Shown here piece after piece: positions 34,453 through 42,908 of a stretch of DNA of 64,000 nt. Origin of the DNA: Aeromonas hydrophila subsp. hydrophila ATCC 7966 (GTDB lineage: Bacteria; Pseudomonadota; Gammaproteobacteria; Enterobacterales; Aeromonadaceae); NCBI RefSeq assembly GCF_000014805.1, contig NC_008570.1, forward strand, positions 21,001-85,000. Reading direction: 5' to 3'. Numbering within the stretch: the first letter of the stretch is position 1; each line of letters starts with the position of its first letter. The notes below the pieces were generated by a model. It worked only from the letters and a program-made list of their open reading frames with translations. It made no database searches and was not told where the DNA came from. The translations under genes and the position numbers were made by a program.

Positions 34453-36255
34453 TCAGGCCACGCTGCTGGCCAGCGCCTCCGGCTGTTCCGGGTTGAGCGG
34501 CTCCGCGGCCAGAATGGTCTGGTTGCGGCCCTGGCGCTTGGCCTGATACATGGCCATGTCGGCCCGATGGATGAGCTGGCCCAACCCGTCATCGGCGGCC
34601 GAGCGGCCGGCTACCCCGATGCTGATGGTCATGCGGGGTTTGTCGATCTGGCCGATGCGCTGGCGCAGCTGCTCTGCCAGATACCAGCAATCCGCCGCCG
34701 GCAGCGGCACCGCTACCAGAAACTCCTCGCCGCCCCAGCGCCCGACCAGTTGCAGGTCGGGCGCCCAGGATCTCAGCTCCCGCGCCAGCCGCTGAATGGC
34801 CCTGTCTCCCGCCTGATGGCCGTGACGGTCGTTGATCTGCTTGAAGTGATCGATGTCGATGATCAGCAGGGTGAGCGGGCCCTCTTGCTGCCACTGGGTG
34901 GCCAGCCGTTCCAGCAGGGCGCGGCGATTGGGCAGCTCGGTCAGCTGATCGAAGGTGGCCAGCTTGTAGAGGTGGCGCGAGCTGCGGTGCAGCCGGTGGG
35001 TGGTGACGCCCAGCAGCAGCAGGGCACTGGCCAGCAGACCGACCAGCGCCAGCTGGTAGTGGCGGGCACTCTGCTGATGCAGCAGCTGCTGGCGCTTGTT
35101 CTCGTTCTCCTGTTGCAGCACCCGGTTGCTGGCCTCGCTGCGGGCCAGATCCATCTCGGCCTGGAAGGCGGAGGCATGCTGGCTCAGGGTCTGGTTGAAG
35201 TGCTGCTTGTAGTCGTTCACGTATTCATTGAGCGCCTGGTAGGCCTCGGGATAGCGCCCCTGATCCGCCAGCAGGCTGGCCTGCAAGGCCTTGCTGCCGG
35301 CACCGGCAGGCCCCTGGCTGGTCAGCAGTTGCAGCGCCAGCTGCTTCTCGCCGCTGCCCTGCAGTGCCCTGGCCCGGGTCTCCAGCAGACGCACCCCGGC
35401 TTCCGGGTAGCCCAGTTGCTGATAGAGCGCCTGTGCCTCGTCCAGTGCGCGCAGGGCGCCGGCCCAGTCGCGCTCGGCATTGAGCGCCATGGCCTGATAG
35501 CCGAGGATGATGGCACGGTAGTCCGGCGCCAGCGCCGGGTTGCTGAGCAGGTTGTCCAGCAGCCGTCTGGCCTGGGCGGGGCGATCGGTATCGATATAGA
35601 GCCGCGCCATGTTGGCCCGGATGATGGTCTGGCTGTTGGGCTCGTCCAGCTGCACCATGCGCTGCAGCGCCTCCAGGTAATAGCTTTCGGCCTCCCGCGC
35701 CAGATTGAGGTCGGCATAGAGGTTGCCGAGGGTCATCAGCAGGCGGGCGCACTGCAGACTGGCGAGGGTGGAGTCAGGTATCGTCTGCTTGAGGCGAAAG
35801 GCGGTCTTGAGCTCGGCGATCGCCGCACTGAGCTGCTGGGTGCGATAGAGCGCGAGCCCGTTGAGGGCGTGCCACTCCGAGGTCTGCTGCGGATGACCGG
35901 CGACGGCGGGTTTGAGCTGCTCCAGCAGGGTGAGCGCCTGATCCGGCGCTTCGGTATCCAGGGTGAGGGCGATCTGCTGCAAGCGGAAGTCGAGCAGACG
36001 CAGGGTCTCCTGCTGGGCACTGGCCAGCCCGCGGGCACGGGCGTTGTCGAGCAGGGCTTGCGGATAGCGCCCCAGCGCGGCCTGGGCCAGGGCTCTGGCG
36101 TAAAACTGCTCCATGTCCTGCTGCGGGTTGGCGTCGAGGCGTTGCAGATAGCCGACGGGATCGCGCGCCGCCTGCAGTTCAGCCTCTTTCAGCAAGGAGG
36201 GAGTGGCCTGCAGCTGGGTCATCCAGAGCAGCGCCAGTGCCATTATGAATCTCAT
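34453..36255 (-). CDS. Diguanylate cyclase with periplasmic TPR sensor region
   Basis: A 600-residue membrane protein. The N-terminal signal/anchor (MRFIMALALLWMTQLQA) is followed by about 350 residues of helical TPR-like repeats predicted periplasmic, then a coiled coil. A TM segment (QLALVGLLASALLLLGVTTHRL) lies at about residue 400, and a cytoplasmic GGDEF domain at about 435-590. The catalytic loop GRWGGEEFLVAVPL is intact (GGEEF). The N-terminal FDQLTELPNRRALLERL and IDIDHFKQINDRHGHQAGD motifs are normal. An RxxD I-site is not obvious upstream of the loop. It should make cyclic-di-GMP in response to a periplasmic cue. It is convergent with fabV. Confidence 0.88.
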   Translation of the reverse strand: MRFIMALALLWMTQLQATPSLLKEAELQAARDPVGYLQRLDANPQQDMEQFYARALAQAALGRYPQALLDNARARGLASAQQETLRLLDFRLQQIALTLDTEAPDQALTLLEQLKPAVAGHPQQTSEWHALNGLALYRTQQLSAAIAELKTAFRLKQTIPDSTLASLQCARLLMTLGNLYADLNLAREAESYYLEALQRMVQLDEPNSQTIIRANMARLYIDTDRPAQARRLLDNLLSNPALAPDYRAIILGYQAMALNAERDWAGALRALDEAQALYQQLGYPEAGVRLLETRARALQGSGEKQLALQLLTSQGPAGAGSKALQASLLADQGRYPEAYQALNEYVNDYKQHFNQTLSQHASAFQAEMDLARSEASNRVLQQENENKRQQLLHQQSARHYQLALVGLLASALLLLGVTTHRLHRSSRHLYKLATFDQLTELPNRRALLERLATQWQQEGPLTLLIIDIDHFKQINDRHGHQAGDRAIQRLARELRSWAPDLQLVGRWGGEEFLVAVPLPAADCWYLAEQLRQRIGQIDKPRMTISIGVAGRSAADDGLGQLIHRADMAMYQAKRQGRNQTILAAEPLNPEQPEALASSVA

Positions 36256-36452
36256 TGAATCCTTTCCCCGACCACTGGCGCCATCATAATGGCTGAATTC
36301 ACCTACACCATGTTTCTTTGCTTCTCTATAACCGTATGGGGGATAGGATGAGGCGAAAAGCTGTCACAACTGAGAGCTCTGGCAGCGGTATCTGGTTGCT
36401 TCATAACGAAACTGTGGCGACAATCGTGACCAAATCACAGTGGAGAATCATC

Positions 36453-36977
36453 ATGTTGGCCAAAGCCATGATCGAGAAGTTGAACGAGCAGATTAATCTT
36501 GAATTCTATTCCTCCAACCTCTACCTGCAGATGAGCGCCTGGTGCGAGGACAAGGGCTTCGAGGGGGCGGCCAACTTCCTGCGCCAGCACGCCGTCGAGG
36601 AGCGTCAGCACATGGAGCGCCTGTTCACCTACGTGAGCGAGACCGGTGCCATGCCGCTGCTGGGTGCCATCGATGCCCCTCCCCACGAGTTCAAGTCGCT
36701 GGGTGACATCTTCCGCACCACCCTCGAGCACGAATACCACATCACCAAGTGCATCAACGGCCTGGCCCACGTGGCGTTCACCACCCAGGACTACTCCACC
36801 TTCAACTTCCTGCAGTGGTACGTGGCCGAGCAGCATGAAGAGGAGAAGCTGTTCAAGAGTATCGTCGACCGTCTGTCGCTGGTGGGTGAAGACGGCAAGG
36901 GACTCTACTTCATCGACAAGGAGCTGGCCGAGCTGGCCAAGGGCGCCCCTGCCAGCATCATGGATGGCAACGCCTGA
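36453..36977 (+). CDS. ftnA: Bacterial non-haem ferritin
   Basis: A 174-residue ferritin forming a 24-mer iron store. Di-iron ferroxidase residues are visible in [25 protein letters not shown] and [11 protein letters not shown], plus [13 protein letters not shown] and QWYVAEQ. Length matches FtnA. Although the frame is open to 36318, GGAGA precedes the ATG at 36453 and the family N-terminus [13 protein letters not shown] is reached there. It is monocistronic. A palindromic GGCCCCT/AGGGGCC hairpin 40 bases after the stop is a plausible transcription end. Confidence 0.95.
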   Translation: MLAKAMIEKLNEQINLEFYSSNLYLQMSAWCEDKGFEGAANFLRQHAVEERQHMERLFTYVSETGAMPLLGAIDAPPHEFKSLGDIFRTTLEHEYHITKCINGLAHVAFTTQDYSTFNFLQWYVAEQHEEEKLFKSIVDRLSLVGEDGKGLYFIDKELAELAKGAPASIMDGNA

Positions 36978-37005
36978 TAGTCGTGGACACTTAGTGTTCA
37001 GCCAG

Positions 37006-37115
37006 TACAATGACGGCCCCTCTCAACAGGGGCCGTTTGCTATTGCGGCAGCCATGAAACCGCGGCGCTGGTTGCTGCCGGATACAATGACGGTCTTCGT
37101 ATAAAGGGGCCGTTT
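37006..37115. repeat. Two 33-bp imperfect direct repeats between ftnA and the flavoprotein gene
   Basis: Units at 37006-37038 and 37083-37115 share the same TACAATGACGG start and GGGGCCGTTT end with a different 12-base centre. Unit 1 forms a GGCCCCTctcaacAGGGGCC hairpin, a probable ftnA terminator. Its TACAAT is preceded by TGGACA at 16 bp, so it could also act as a promoter for the downstream gene. Confidence 0.5.
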
Positions 37116-37134
37116 TTCTTTTGATGAGTGAGTG

Positions 37135-38322
37135 ATGATGAAGCAGTTTGATGTGGTGGTGATCGGTGCCGGGGCGGCTGGATTGATGTGTGCGGCCCAG
37201 GCCGGTTATCGGGGCCGCTCCGTGCTGGTGCTCGACAATGCCAAGAAGCCGGGTCGCAAGATCCTGATCAGCGGTGGCGGCCGCTGCAACTTCACCAACC
37301 ATCAGGCCGGTCCCCACGCCTTCCTCTCGGCCAACCCCCACTTCTGCAAGTCGGCGCTGGCGCGCTACACCCAGCAGGATTTCATCGATCTGGTGGACCG
37401 GCACGGCCTGAGATATCACGAGAAGACCCTGGGCCAGCTGTTCTGTGACGAGAGCGCCAAGGAGATCGTCGACATCCTGCTGACCGAGTGCGACTGGGCT
37501 GGCGTGGCCCTGCAGTTCCAGACCGAGATCCTCACCGTCAGCAAGACCGATGACGGTTTCATGCTGACCACCAGTCAGGGGGAGATCAGCTGTCACTCGC
37601 TGGTGGTGGCCACCGGTGGCCTCTCCATGCCGAAACTCGGCGCCACCCCCTACGGCTTCAAGCTGGCGGAGCAGTTCGGTCTCAAGGTGCTGCCGACCCG
37701 CGCCGGACTGGTGCCCTTCACCCTGCATCAGGCCGAGAAAGAGGCCTTCGTCGATCTGGCCGGGGTCAGCCTGCCGGTGGCGGTGACCGCCGAGGATGGC
37801 ACCTGTTTCAAGGAGGCCATGCTGTTCACCCATCGCGGCCTCTCCGGCCCGGCCATCCTGCAGATCTCTTCGTTTTGGCTGGCGGGGGAGAAGATCCACA
37901 TCAACCTGCTGCCGGAGCTCGACATCGCCGCCACCCTCAGGGAGTGGGCCCAGGCTCATCCGGCTCAGGAGCTGAAGACCGTGCTGGGGCGTGAGCTGCC
38001 CAAGCGCTTCGTCGACAAGTTGGTGGAGCTGGGCCAGCTGGTCAGCAAGCCGATGCGCCAGTACAACGAGCGGGAGCTGGAGGCGGTAGCCACCCTGCTG
38101 GGGGATTGGCAGATCCTGCCCAATGGCACCGAGGGTTATCGTACCGCCGAAGTGACCTTAGGGGGGGTGGATACCAACGAGCTCTCCTCCAAGACCATGG
38201 AGGCGCGCAAGGTGGCCGGTCTCTACTTCATCGGCGAGGTGGTGGACGTGACCGGCTGGCTCGGTGGCTACAACTTCCAGTGGGCCTGGTCTTCCGGTTG
38301 GGTAGCCGGCCAGTACTGCTGA
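37135..38322 (+). CDS. yhiN: NAD(P)/FAD-dependent flavoprotein, HI0933/YhiN family
   Basis: A 395-residue flavoprotein. The N-terminal dinucleotide-binding motif is DVVVIGAGAAGLMCAAQAG. The family-specific KPGRKILISGGGRCNFTN follows, and a second FAD contact lies in VVATGGLSMPKLGATPYGFKLAEQFG. The C-terminus has MEARKVAGLYFIGEVVDVTGWLGGYNFQWAWSSG, the HI0933 signature. The physiological substrate is not known; E. coli YhiN is the nearest named relative. Three starts (GTG 37132, ATG 37135, ATG 37138) are adjacent. The 3' end is duplicated 106 bases downstream (15-bp direct repeat). Confidence 0.9.
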   Translation: MMKQFDVVVIGAGAAGLMCAAQAGYRGRSVLVLDNAKKPGRKILISGGGRCNFTNHQAGPHAFLSANPHFCKSALARYTQQDFIDLVDRHGLRYHEKTLGQLFCDESAKEIVDILLTECDWAGVALQFQTEILTVSKTDDGFMLTTSQGEISCHSLVVATGGLSMPKLGATPYGFKLAEQFGLKVLPTRAGLVPFTLHQAEKEAFVDLAGVSLPVAVTAEDGTCFKEAMLFTHRGLSGPAILQISSFWLAGEKIHINLLPELDIAATLREWAQAHPAQELKTVLGRELPKRFVDKLVELGQLVSKPMRQYNERELEAVATLLGDWQILPNGTEGYRTAEVTLGGVDTNELSSKTMEARKVAGLYFIGEVVDVTGWLGGYNFQWAWSSGWVAGQYC

Positions 38323-38428
38323 TGGAAGCTGCTTCTATATCGTCGATGAGCGCGATAGCGGCCTTTGGGGGGCAACTTCCCGTGGGGCTGTAGCCCCGGC
38401 GGCTGGGGGGGCTGGCCAGTACTGCTGA
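38308..38428. repeat. 15-bp direct repeats flanking a 91-bp insert at the yhiN 3' end
   Basis: GGCCAGTACTGCTGA occurs at 38308-38322, ending in the yhiN stop, and again at 38414-38428. The 91 bp between them contain a GGGGCTGTAGCCCC palindrome (38384-38397) and no ORF. This is consistent with a small insertion or duplication that copied the gene's last codons. Confidence 0.55.
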
Positions 38429-38455
38429 CCTACCCTTGCCCTCATCAACTTCAGA

Positions 38456-38480
38456 CGCGGCCGCTTCGGCCGCGTTTTTT
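38456..38480 (+). terminator. Rho-independent terminator after yhiN
   Basis: CGCGGCCG cttCGGCCGCG stem (8 bp, 3-base loop) followed by six T. It lies between convergent yhiN and the Fsr-like gene. Confidence 0.9.
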
Positions 38481-38509
38481 ATGGGTTGCATCCCTCGCGG
38501 GGTGGCCCG

Positions 38510-39730
38510 TTATCCCTTTCTAAGAGTCGGCAAGAAAGCGGTCAACAAGCCGATGAGCGGCAGATAGGCACAGACCTGATATACGGTCTCTATGCTGGTG
38601 GCATCCGCCAGCTGCCCCAGCAGGGCGGCCCCTATGCCCCCCATGCCGAAGGCGAAGCCGAAGAACAGGCCGGAGATGGTGCCGACCTTGCCGGGGACCA
38701 GCTCCTGGGCGTAGACCAGGATGGCGGAGAAGGCCGAGGCCAGGATCAGACCGATGATGACCGAGAGCACCGAGGTCCAGAACAGGTCGACATGGGGCAA
38801 CAGCAGGGTGAAGGGGGCGACGCCGAGGATGGAGATCCAGATCACCCGCTTGCGGCCGATGCGATCGCCAATTGGCCCGCCGAGCACGGTACCCGCCGCG
38901 ACGGCAAACAGGAAGGCGAACAGATAGAGCTGGGCGCTGTCGAGCGACAGGCTGAACTTGTCCATCAGGTAGAAGGTGTAATAGCTGCTCAGGCTGGCCA
39001 TGTAGAAGAATTTGGAGAACATCAGCAGGCCGAGGGTGGCCAGCGACCAGCCGATCTGGCGACGGCTCAGGCCGTGGCCGAGGTGTGCCTTCATCCGTTT
39101 ATGGAAGTTGGCGGCGTGGTGGCTGGACCAGCGTCCGACCAGGCTGAGCACGATGACGCCGACCAGGGCGAACAGCGAGAACCAGGCCGCGCTACCCTGG
39201 CCCTGCGGCACTATGATCAGCGCGGCGAGCAGCGGGCCTATGGCCGACCCCAGGTTGCCGCCGATCTGGAACAGCGATTGGGCCAGCCCAGGCTGACTGC
39301 CGGCCGCCATGCGGGCGACCCGGGAAGATTCCGGGTGGAACACCGACGAGCCGATGCCGATCAGCATGGCCGACAGCAGCACGGCGCCAAAGCTGGCCGC
39401 CTGCGACAACGACAGCAAGCCGATCATCGTAAAGCCCATGCCGAACGGCAATGAATAGGGCATGGGCCGGCGGTCGGTGTAGAGGCCGATCAGCGGCTGC
39501 AACAAGGAACCCGTGAACTGGTAGGTGAGGGTGATGAGGCCGATCTGGGCGAACGACAGGTTGAGGCCGAGCTTGAGCAGCGGATAGATGGCCAGCAGCA
39601 CCGACTGCATCATGTCGTTCAACAGGTGCGAGAAGCTGATGGCGGCGATCACCGGATAGGTGGTGCGATTCAAGGCGTCGTGCGCGGTAGCGGCGGCGAG
39701 TGGCTGATCGGTACTGAGGCTCTTTTCCAT
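38510..39730 (-). CDS. fsr: MFS exporter, fosmidomycin-resistance (Fsr) family
   Basis: A 406-residue 12-TM major facilitator. After an N-terminal cytoplasmic tail it runs YPVIAAISFSHLLNDMMQSVLLAIYPLLK, the Fsr signature HLxND. GLYTDRRPMPY is the loop 2-3 MFS motif, and GIGSSVFHPESSRVARMAAG and GGPIGDRIGRKRVIW follow. E. coli Fsr exports fosmidomycin; the natural substrate is unknown. It is convergent with yhiN and divergent from leuE with a 187-bp intergenic region that contains no further gene. Confidence 0.88.
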   Translation of the reverse strand: MEKSLSTDQPLAAATAHDALNRTTYPVIAAISFSHLLNDMMQSVLLAIYPLLKLGLNLSFAQIGLITLTYQFTGSLLQPLIGLYTDRRPMPYSLPFGMGFTMIGLLSLSQAASFGAVLLSAMLIGIGSSVFHPESSRVARMAAGSQPGLAQSLFQIGGNLGSAIGPLLAALIIVPQGQGSAAWFSLFALVGVIVLSLVGRWSSHHAANFHKRMKAHLGHGLSRRQIGWSLATLGLLMFSKFFYMASLSSYYTFYLMDKFSLSLDSAQLYLFAFLFAVAAGTVLGGPIGDRIGRKRVIWISILGVAPFTLLLPHVDLFWTSVLSVIIGLILASAFSAILVYAQELVPGKVGTISGLFFGFAFGMGGIGAALLGQLADATSIETVYQVCAYLPLIGLLTAFLPTLRKG

Positions 39731-39917
39731 GAGGACGGGTTCTGTGAGTCTGGGTATGGCTTAACATGCCTGATCCCGACGCGTCTGGACACCACAAAGT
39801 GGGGCGGGAAGAGTGCCGTGAGAGAATGGGGCGAGCGATCACGGATCGGCACTTGTGCTCGGCGGGCGGCGGATTAGTATAGAAACCTCGTCGTCGCATA
39901 CCCGCCATGGAGGGAAC

Positions 39918-40556
39918 ATGTTCGAAAGCCTGGGAGTCATCAATGTCTGGACTTATCTGGTCGGGCTCTTCTTCATCATCATAGCGCCGGGGCCCAACTC
40001 GATTTATGTGCTGCGCACCGGGGCGAGCCGCGGCGTCGGCCCGGGCTACCAGGCAGCCCTCGGGGTCTTCGTCGGCGACGCCATTCTGATCTTCTGCGCC
40101 TATCTGGGCATCGCCTCCCTCATTCGCACCACCCCCCTGCTGTTTACCCTGGTGCGCTACCTGGGGGCCCTCTATCTGCTCTACCTCGGGGTGAAGATCC
40201 TGCATGCCAACTTCATCGCCAGGCGGGAAGGGCAGGCGTCCGTGGTCGAGCACGGCGAGCGCTACTTCTCCAAGGCGCTCACCTTGAGCCTCACCAACCC
40301 CAAGGCGATCCTGTTCTACGTCTCCTTCTTCGTGCAGTTTGTCGACTTCAACTACGCCCACACCTGGGTCTCCTACCTGGTGCTGGCGAGCATGCTGGAG
40401 GCCATGAGCTTCGTCTATCTGACCCTGTTGATCTTCGGCGGTACCCTGATGGCCCGCTTCTTTGCGCGCAAGGTACGTCTCGCCAGACTCGGCAACGGCC
40501 TCATCGGCCTGTTTTTCATGGGCTTCGCCGCCCGACTGGCCACATTGTCATCCTGA
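39918..40556 (+). CDS. leuE: Leucine exporter, RhtB/LysE family
   Basis: A 212-residue inner-membrane amino-acid exporter with six helices. It opens MFESLGVINVWTYLVGLFFIIIAPGPNSIYVLR, containing the RhtB motif PGPN. It continues LVRYLGALYLLYLGVKIL and SLTNPKAILFYVSFFVQFVD, and ends GFAARLATL, all of which match E. coli LeuE closely. It exports leucine and some analogues when in excess. The ATG at 39918 has GGAGGG at proper distance; upstream frame is open without a better start. It is convergent with ecpE, 43 bases apart. Confidence 0.92.
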   Translation: MFESLGVINVWTYLVGLFFIIIAPGPNSIYVLRTGASRGVGPGYQAALGVFVGDAILIFCAYLGIASLIRTTPLLFTLVRYLGALYLLYLGVKILHANFIARREGQASVVEHGERYFSKALTLSLTNPKAILFYVSFFVQFVDFNYAHTWVSYLVLASMLEAMSFVYLTLLIFGGTLMARFFARKVRLARLGNGLIGLFFMGFAARLATLSS

Positions 40557-40599
40557 TGGCCAGGGCTCTGCCCAATCCCGGTCGCCCATTTGCGAGCGG

Positions 40600-41286
40600 C
40601 TAGTCAGGCCAGCAATCCTTGCCGACCCGGATGAACCGGGATTGGTAGACGATCAGTTTCTGGTTGCCTGCCTGGCCGATCGTTGGGTTCTGGTAGGTTT
40701 CGCCGGGCAGCAGGTATTTGCTGTCGGCCTCGCTGTCCGCCTGCAGACATCCCCGTTTCACCATGAATTCGAAGTAGGTGTTGCCGGTATTGGTGATGCT
40801 GCTCCTTGCCGGATCCAGCTGGTATTGAAAACGCACCTGGCGCGGGCGTACCACCAGGGTCGATTGCAGCGCGAGTTTCATCTCCAACGCACCACGGCGC
40901 CTGGCCTGGCCACTTTCATCAAGCTGGGCTGCCGGTGATTCGGTGAAGGTGATGCGATAGTAACGCTCCTGACCATCCGCCGGCCCCTTGTAGTAGAGTT
41001 TGACGTTCTGCATGCGCTTGGCGTGCAGCGTGAAGCGCTTGGGGGCGAACAGCAGCTCGCCAGGCACCGTCGGAACGCTTGTCCCCGTTGCCGTGGGATT
41101 GCTGATTTTTTCCATCTGCACTTCGTAGACCTTGGGCGAGCCACTGTTGTTGGTGACGGTCCGGGCGATGAACTCTTCGTTCGGTGCCATGGCAATCGTC
41201 ATGGCGCCGATGTCGATGGCCATGGCCTGTGAGCTCAGCGTGCCGGCCAGCAAGAACCAGAGAATGCGATGCATGTCGTTCTTCAT
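40600..41286 (-). CDS. ecpE: Pilus periplasmic chaperone EcpE
   Basis: A 228-residue periplasmic chaperone of the alternate (CS1/alpha-type) chaperone-usher class. The signal peptide is MKNDMHRILWFLLAGTLSSQAMA, followed by an immunoglobulin-like first domain ending GELLFAPKRFTLHAKRMQNVKLYYKGPADGQERYYRITFTE. The cleft Lys/Arg pair typical of pilus chaperones is in that stretch. It follows ecpD with two bases between stop and start. Last gene of the ecpABCDE operon and paralogous to EcpB; it probably helps EcpD fold and reach the usher. The frame upstream of 41286 overlaps ecpD and is rejected. Confidence 0.88.
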   Translation of the reverse strand: MKNDMHRILWFLLAGTLSSQAMAIDIGAMTIAMAPNEEFIARTVTNNSGSPKVYEVQMEKISNPTATGTSVPTVPGELLFAPKRFTLHAKRMQNVKLYYKGPADGQERYYRITFTESPAAQLDESGQARRRGALEMKLALQSTLVVRPRQVRFQYQLDPARSSITNTGNTYFEFMVKRGCLQADSEADSKYLLPGETYQNPTIGQAGNQKLIVYQSRFIRVGKDCWPD

Positions 41287-41288
41287 GG

Positions 41289-42908
41289 TCAGCGCCAGGT
41301 TCCTTTGATGGTAATGGTACCGCTTTGCTGTACTTCCCCTTCCCACAGGTCGTTGCCAATGGTGCGTTGCACCATGGGATCGGTCAGATCGAATTCCAGT
41401 GCCAGCTTGTAGAATCGGGTAATGCTTTTGCCGCTGACGGGGTCATTCCATTCCTGTGGAGGTTGGCTGTCCTGAATCCCCAAGGTACGAATATCCAGCG
41501 GCGTCTGATCACAGCGGACCGCATGTCGGGAGGCTGTCCCATGGTTGGTCGAATCAAATACCAATCTCGTCGGTATAGGTACTGCCTGTTCGGGAACAGC
41601 CTGCCCTGCGGGGTAAAAAGTGCAGAGACCTTGATACGGAGCCCCGATATCTTGTGAAACGGTAATCTCAAGCATGTCTGCACTGATGGGCCCACTATCC
41701 GAGATATTGTAAGAGAAACTCAATATATCCTTGCCCACATTGCCTTCTCGGTAGGGATTGCTCACCCCCTCCGAGGATAGAATGGAAACACTGAAGTCCC
41801 GTGGTTTTATAATGATCTCGGTGGTGCCGCTGAATTCATAGAATCCACTTTCCGGCGCTTTGATATTTCGCATATTAAAGTTAATCAAATTTCTGGTGAG
41901 CTGTTCTTGTAATCCCAACCTGACCACTTGTTTGAAAAAGTTGCTTGATAGAAAAAGATAAATGGACGATTGCCCTCTAAGATAGCTGACATTGTAATCC
42001 GCACCTTTAAGAGCCCAGTTGGTCAGATTCGCACTCATTTGTACATCACCGCCAACAATGGCGCTGTTGAGTGCCGCATTTTTGATGTTGGTATAAATAT
42101 ACGGGTCTGAAAATGACTGGCTGCCATCCTGATTGAAGTCGTAGTCGAGAAAGCGGCACAGCACTCCATCTCGTGTACCCAGCCGATAATTCTCACAACC
42201 TTGTGAACCGGGCAGCACATAGGGAGCTCCATTGCTGTCGACGATCACTTCACTGATCGCATTGGTTTGTATGAAACGTAGGTGTCCCGCTTTTTTATGC
42301 TGGGTCCGCTTGACGTACCAGGTCCCACTATCCTGATTGATACAGCGTTCCCCGGCCGCGGCATCATAGATTCTGGTGGTCATGCAAAGATTCATCTCTC
42401 GGTTCAAAATGCCCCCGGCAGGCATGGTGCGAAGATAGCCAAAGAAAGCGGAGCTCAATTTTGCATGTGCATATCCGGTGGCGGCCTTCATCAATCCGAA
42501 AAATCCGGTTTCATTTACTGAGGCGGGTTTATTCATCGCTTCTGCTGTCTGTGGGTCACACCCAGCCCAGCTTTTTATGCAACGCTGATTGATATACGGA
42601 TATTTAACCGGGCCGTTTTCCCACATATCGATGTTGTAGTTGGTGACTGTGTAGTTATGACCATTGTCTGCATATGCCAAACTGACCTGCCTGGAGTCAG
42701 TTGTCCATGCATTGCCACCCGTCAGGCGTGGGTCCAGATAATCGGTTGGTGTAATAAATAGATTGTGGTCTTCCTGGTTTTCAATAAACAGAAAATGGCG
42801 CAGATCAGCATCGACCAAATTATATTTTATTACTGCGGCACTGGCCTGCGAGGCCCAGCTGGTGGCAATTACCATCGCCAACAGCCATTTATATGCGGGA
42901 TTCATCAT
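41289..42908 (-). CDS. ecpD: Pilus tip adhesin-like protein EcpD
   Basis: A 539-residue secreted protein with signal peptide MMNPAYKWLLAMVIATSWASQASA. It is the tip component of the E. coli common pilus type. There are several cysteines and a C-terminal part ending DLWEGEVQQSGTITIKGTWR, which resembles the final strand region of the major pilin (LWSGEVNVEF...W), as expected if the C-terminal half is a pilin-like domain. The middle (about 41.7-42.8 kb) is visibly AT-richer than flanking genes, suggesting faster divergence or import. The ATG at 42908 overlaps the ecpC stop codon by one base. The adhesive target cannot be predicted. Confidence 0.85.
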   Translation of the reverse strand: MMNPAYKWLLAMVIATSWASQASAAVIKYNLVDADLRHFLFIENQEDHNLFITPTDYLDPRLTGGNAWTTDSRQVSLAYADNGHNYTVTNYNIDMWENGPVKYPYINQRCIKSWAGCDPQTAEAMNKPASVNETGFFGLMKAATGYAHAKLSSAFFGYLRTMPAGGILNREMNLCMTTRIYDAAAGERCINQDSGTWYVKRTQHKKAGHLRFIQTNAISEVIVDSNGAPYVLPGSQGCENYRLGTRDGVLCRFLDYDFNQDGSQSFSDPYIYTNIKNAALNSAIVGGDVQMSANLTNWALKGADYNVSYLRGQSSIYLFLSSNFFKQVVRLGLQEQLTRNLINFNMRNIKAPESGFYEFSGTTEIIIKPRDFSVSILSSEGVSNPYREGNVGKDILSFSYNISDSGPISADMLEITVSQDIGAPYQGLCTFYPAGQAVPEQAVPIPTRLVFDSTNHGTASRHAVRCDQTPLDIRTLGIQDSQPPQEWNDPVSGKSITRFYKLALEFDLTDPMVQRTIGNDLWEGEVQQSGTITIKGTWR

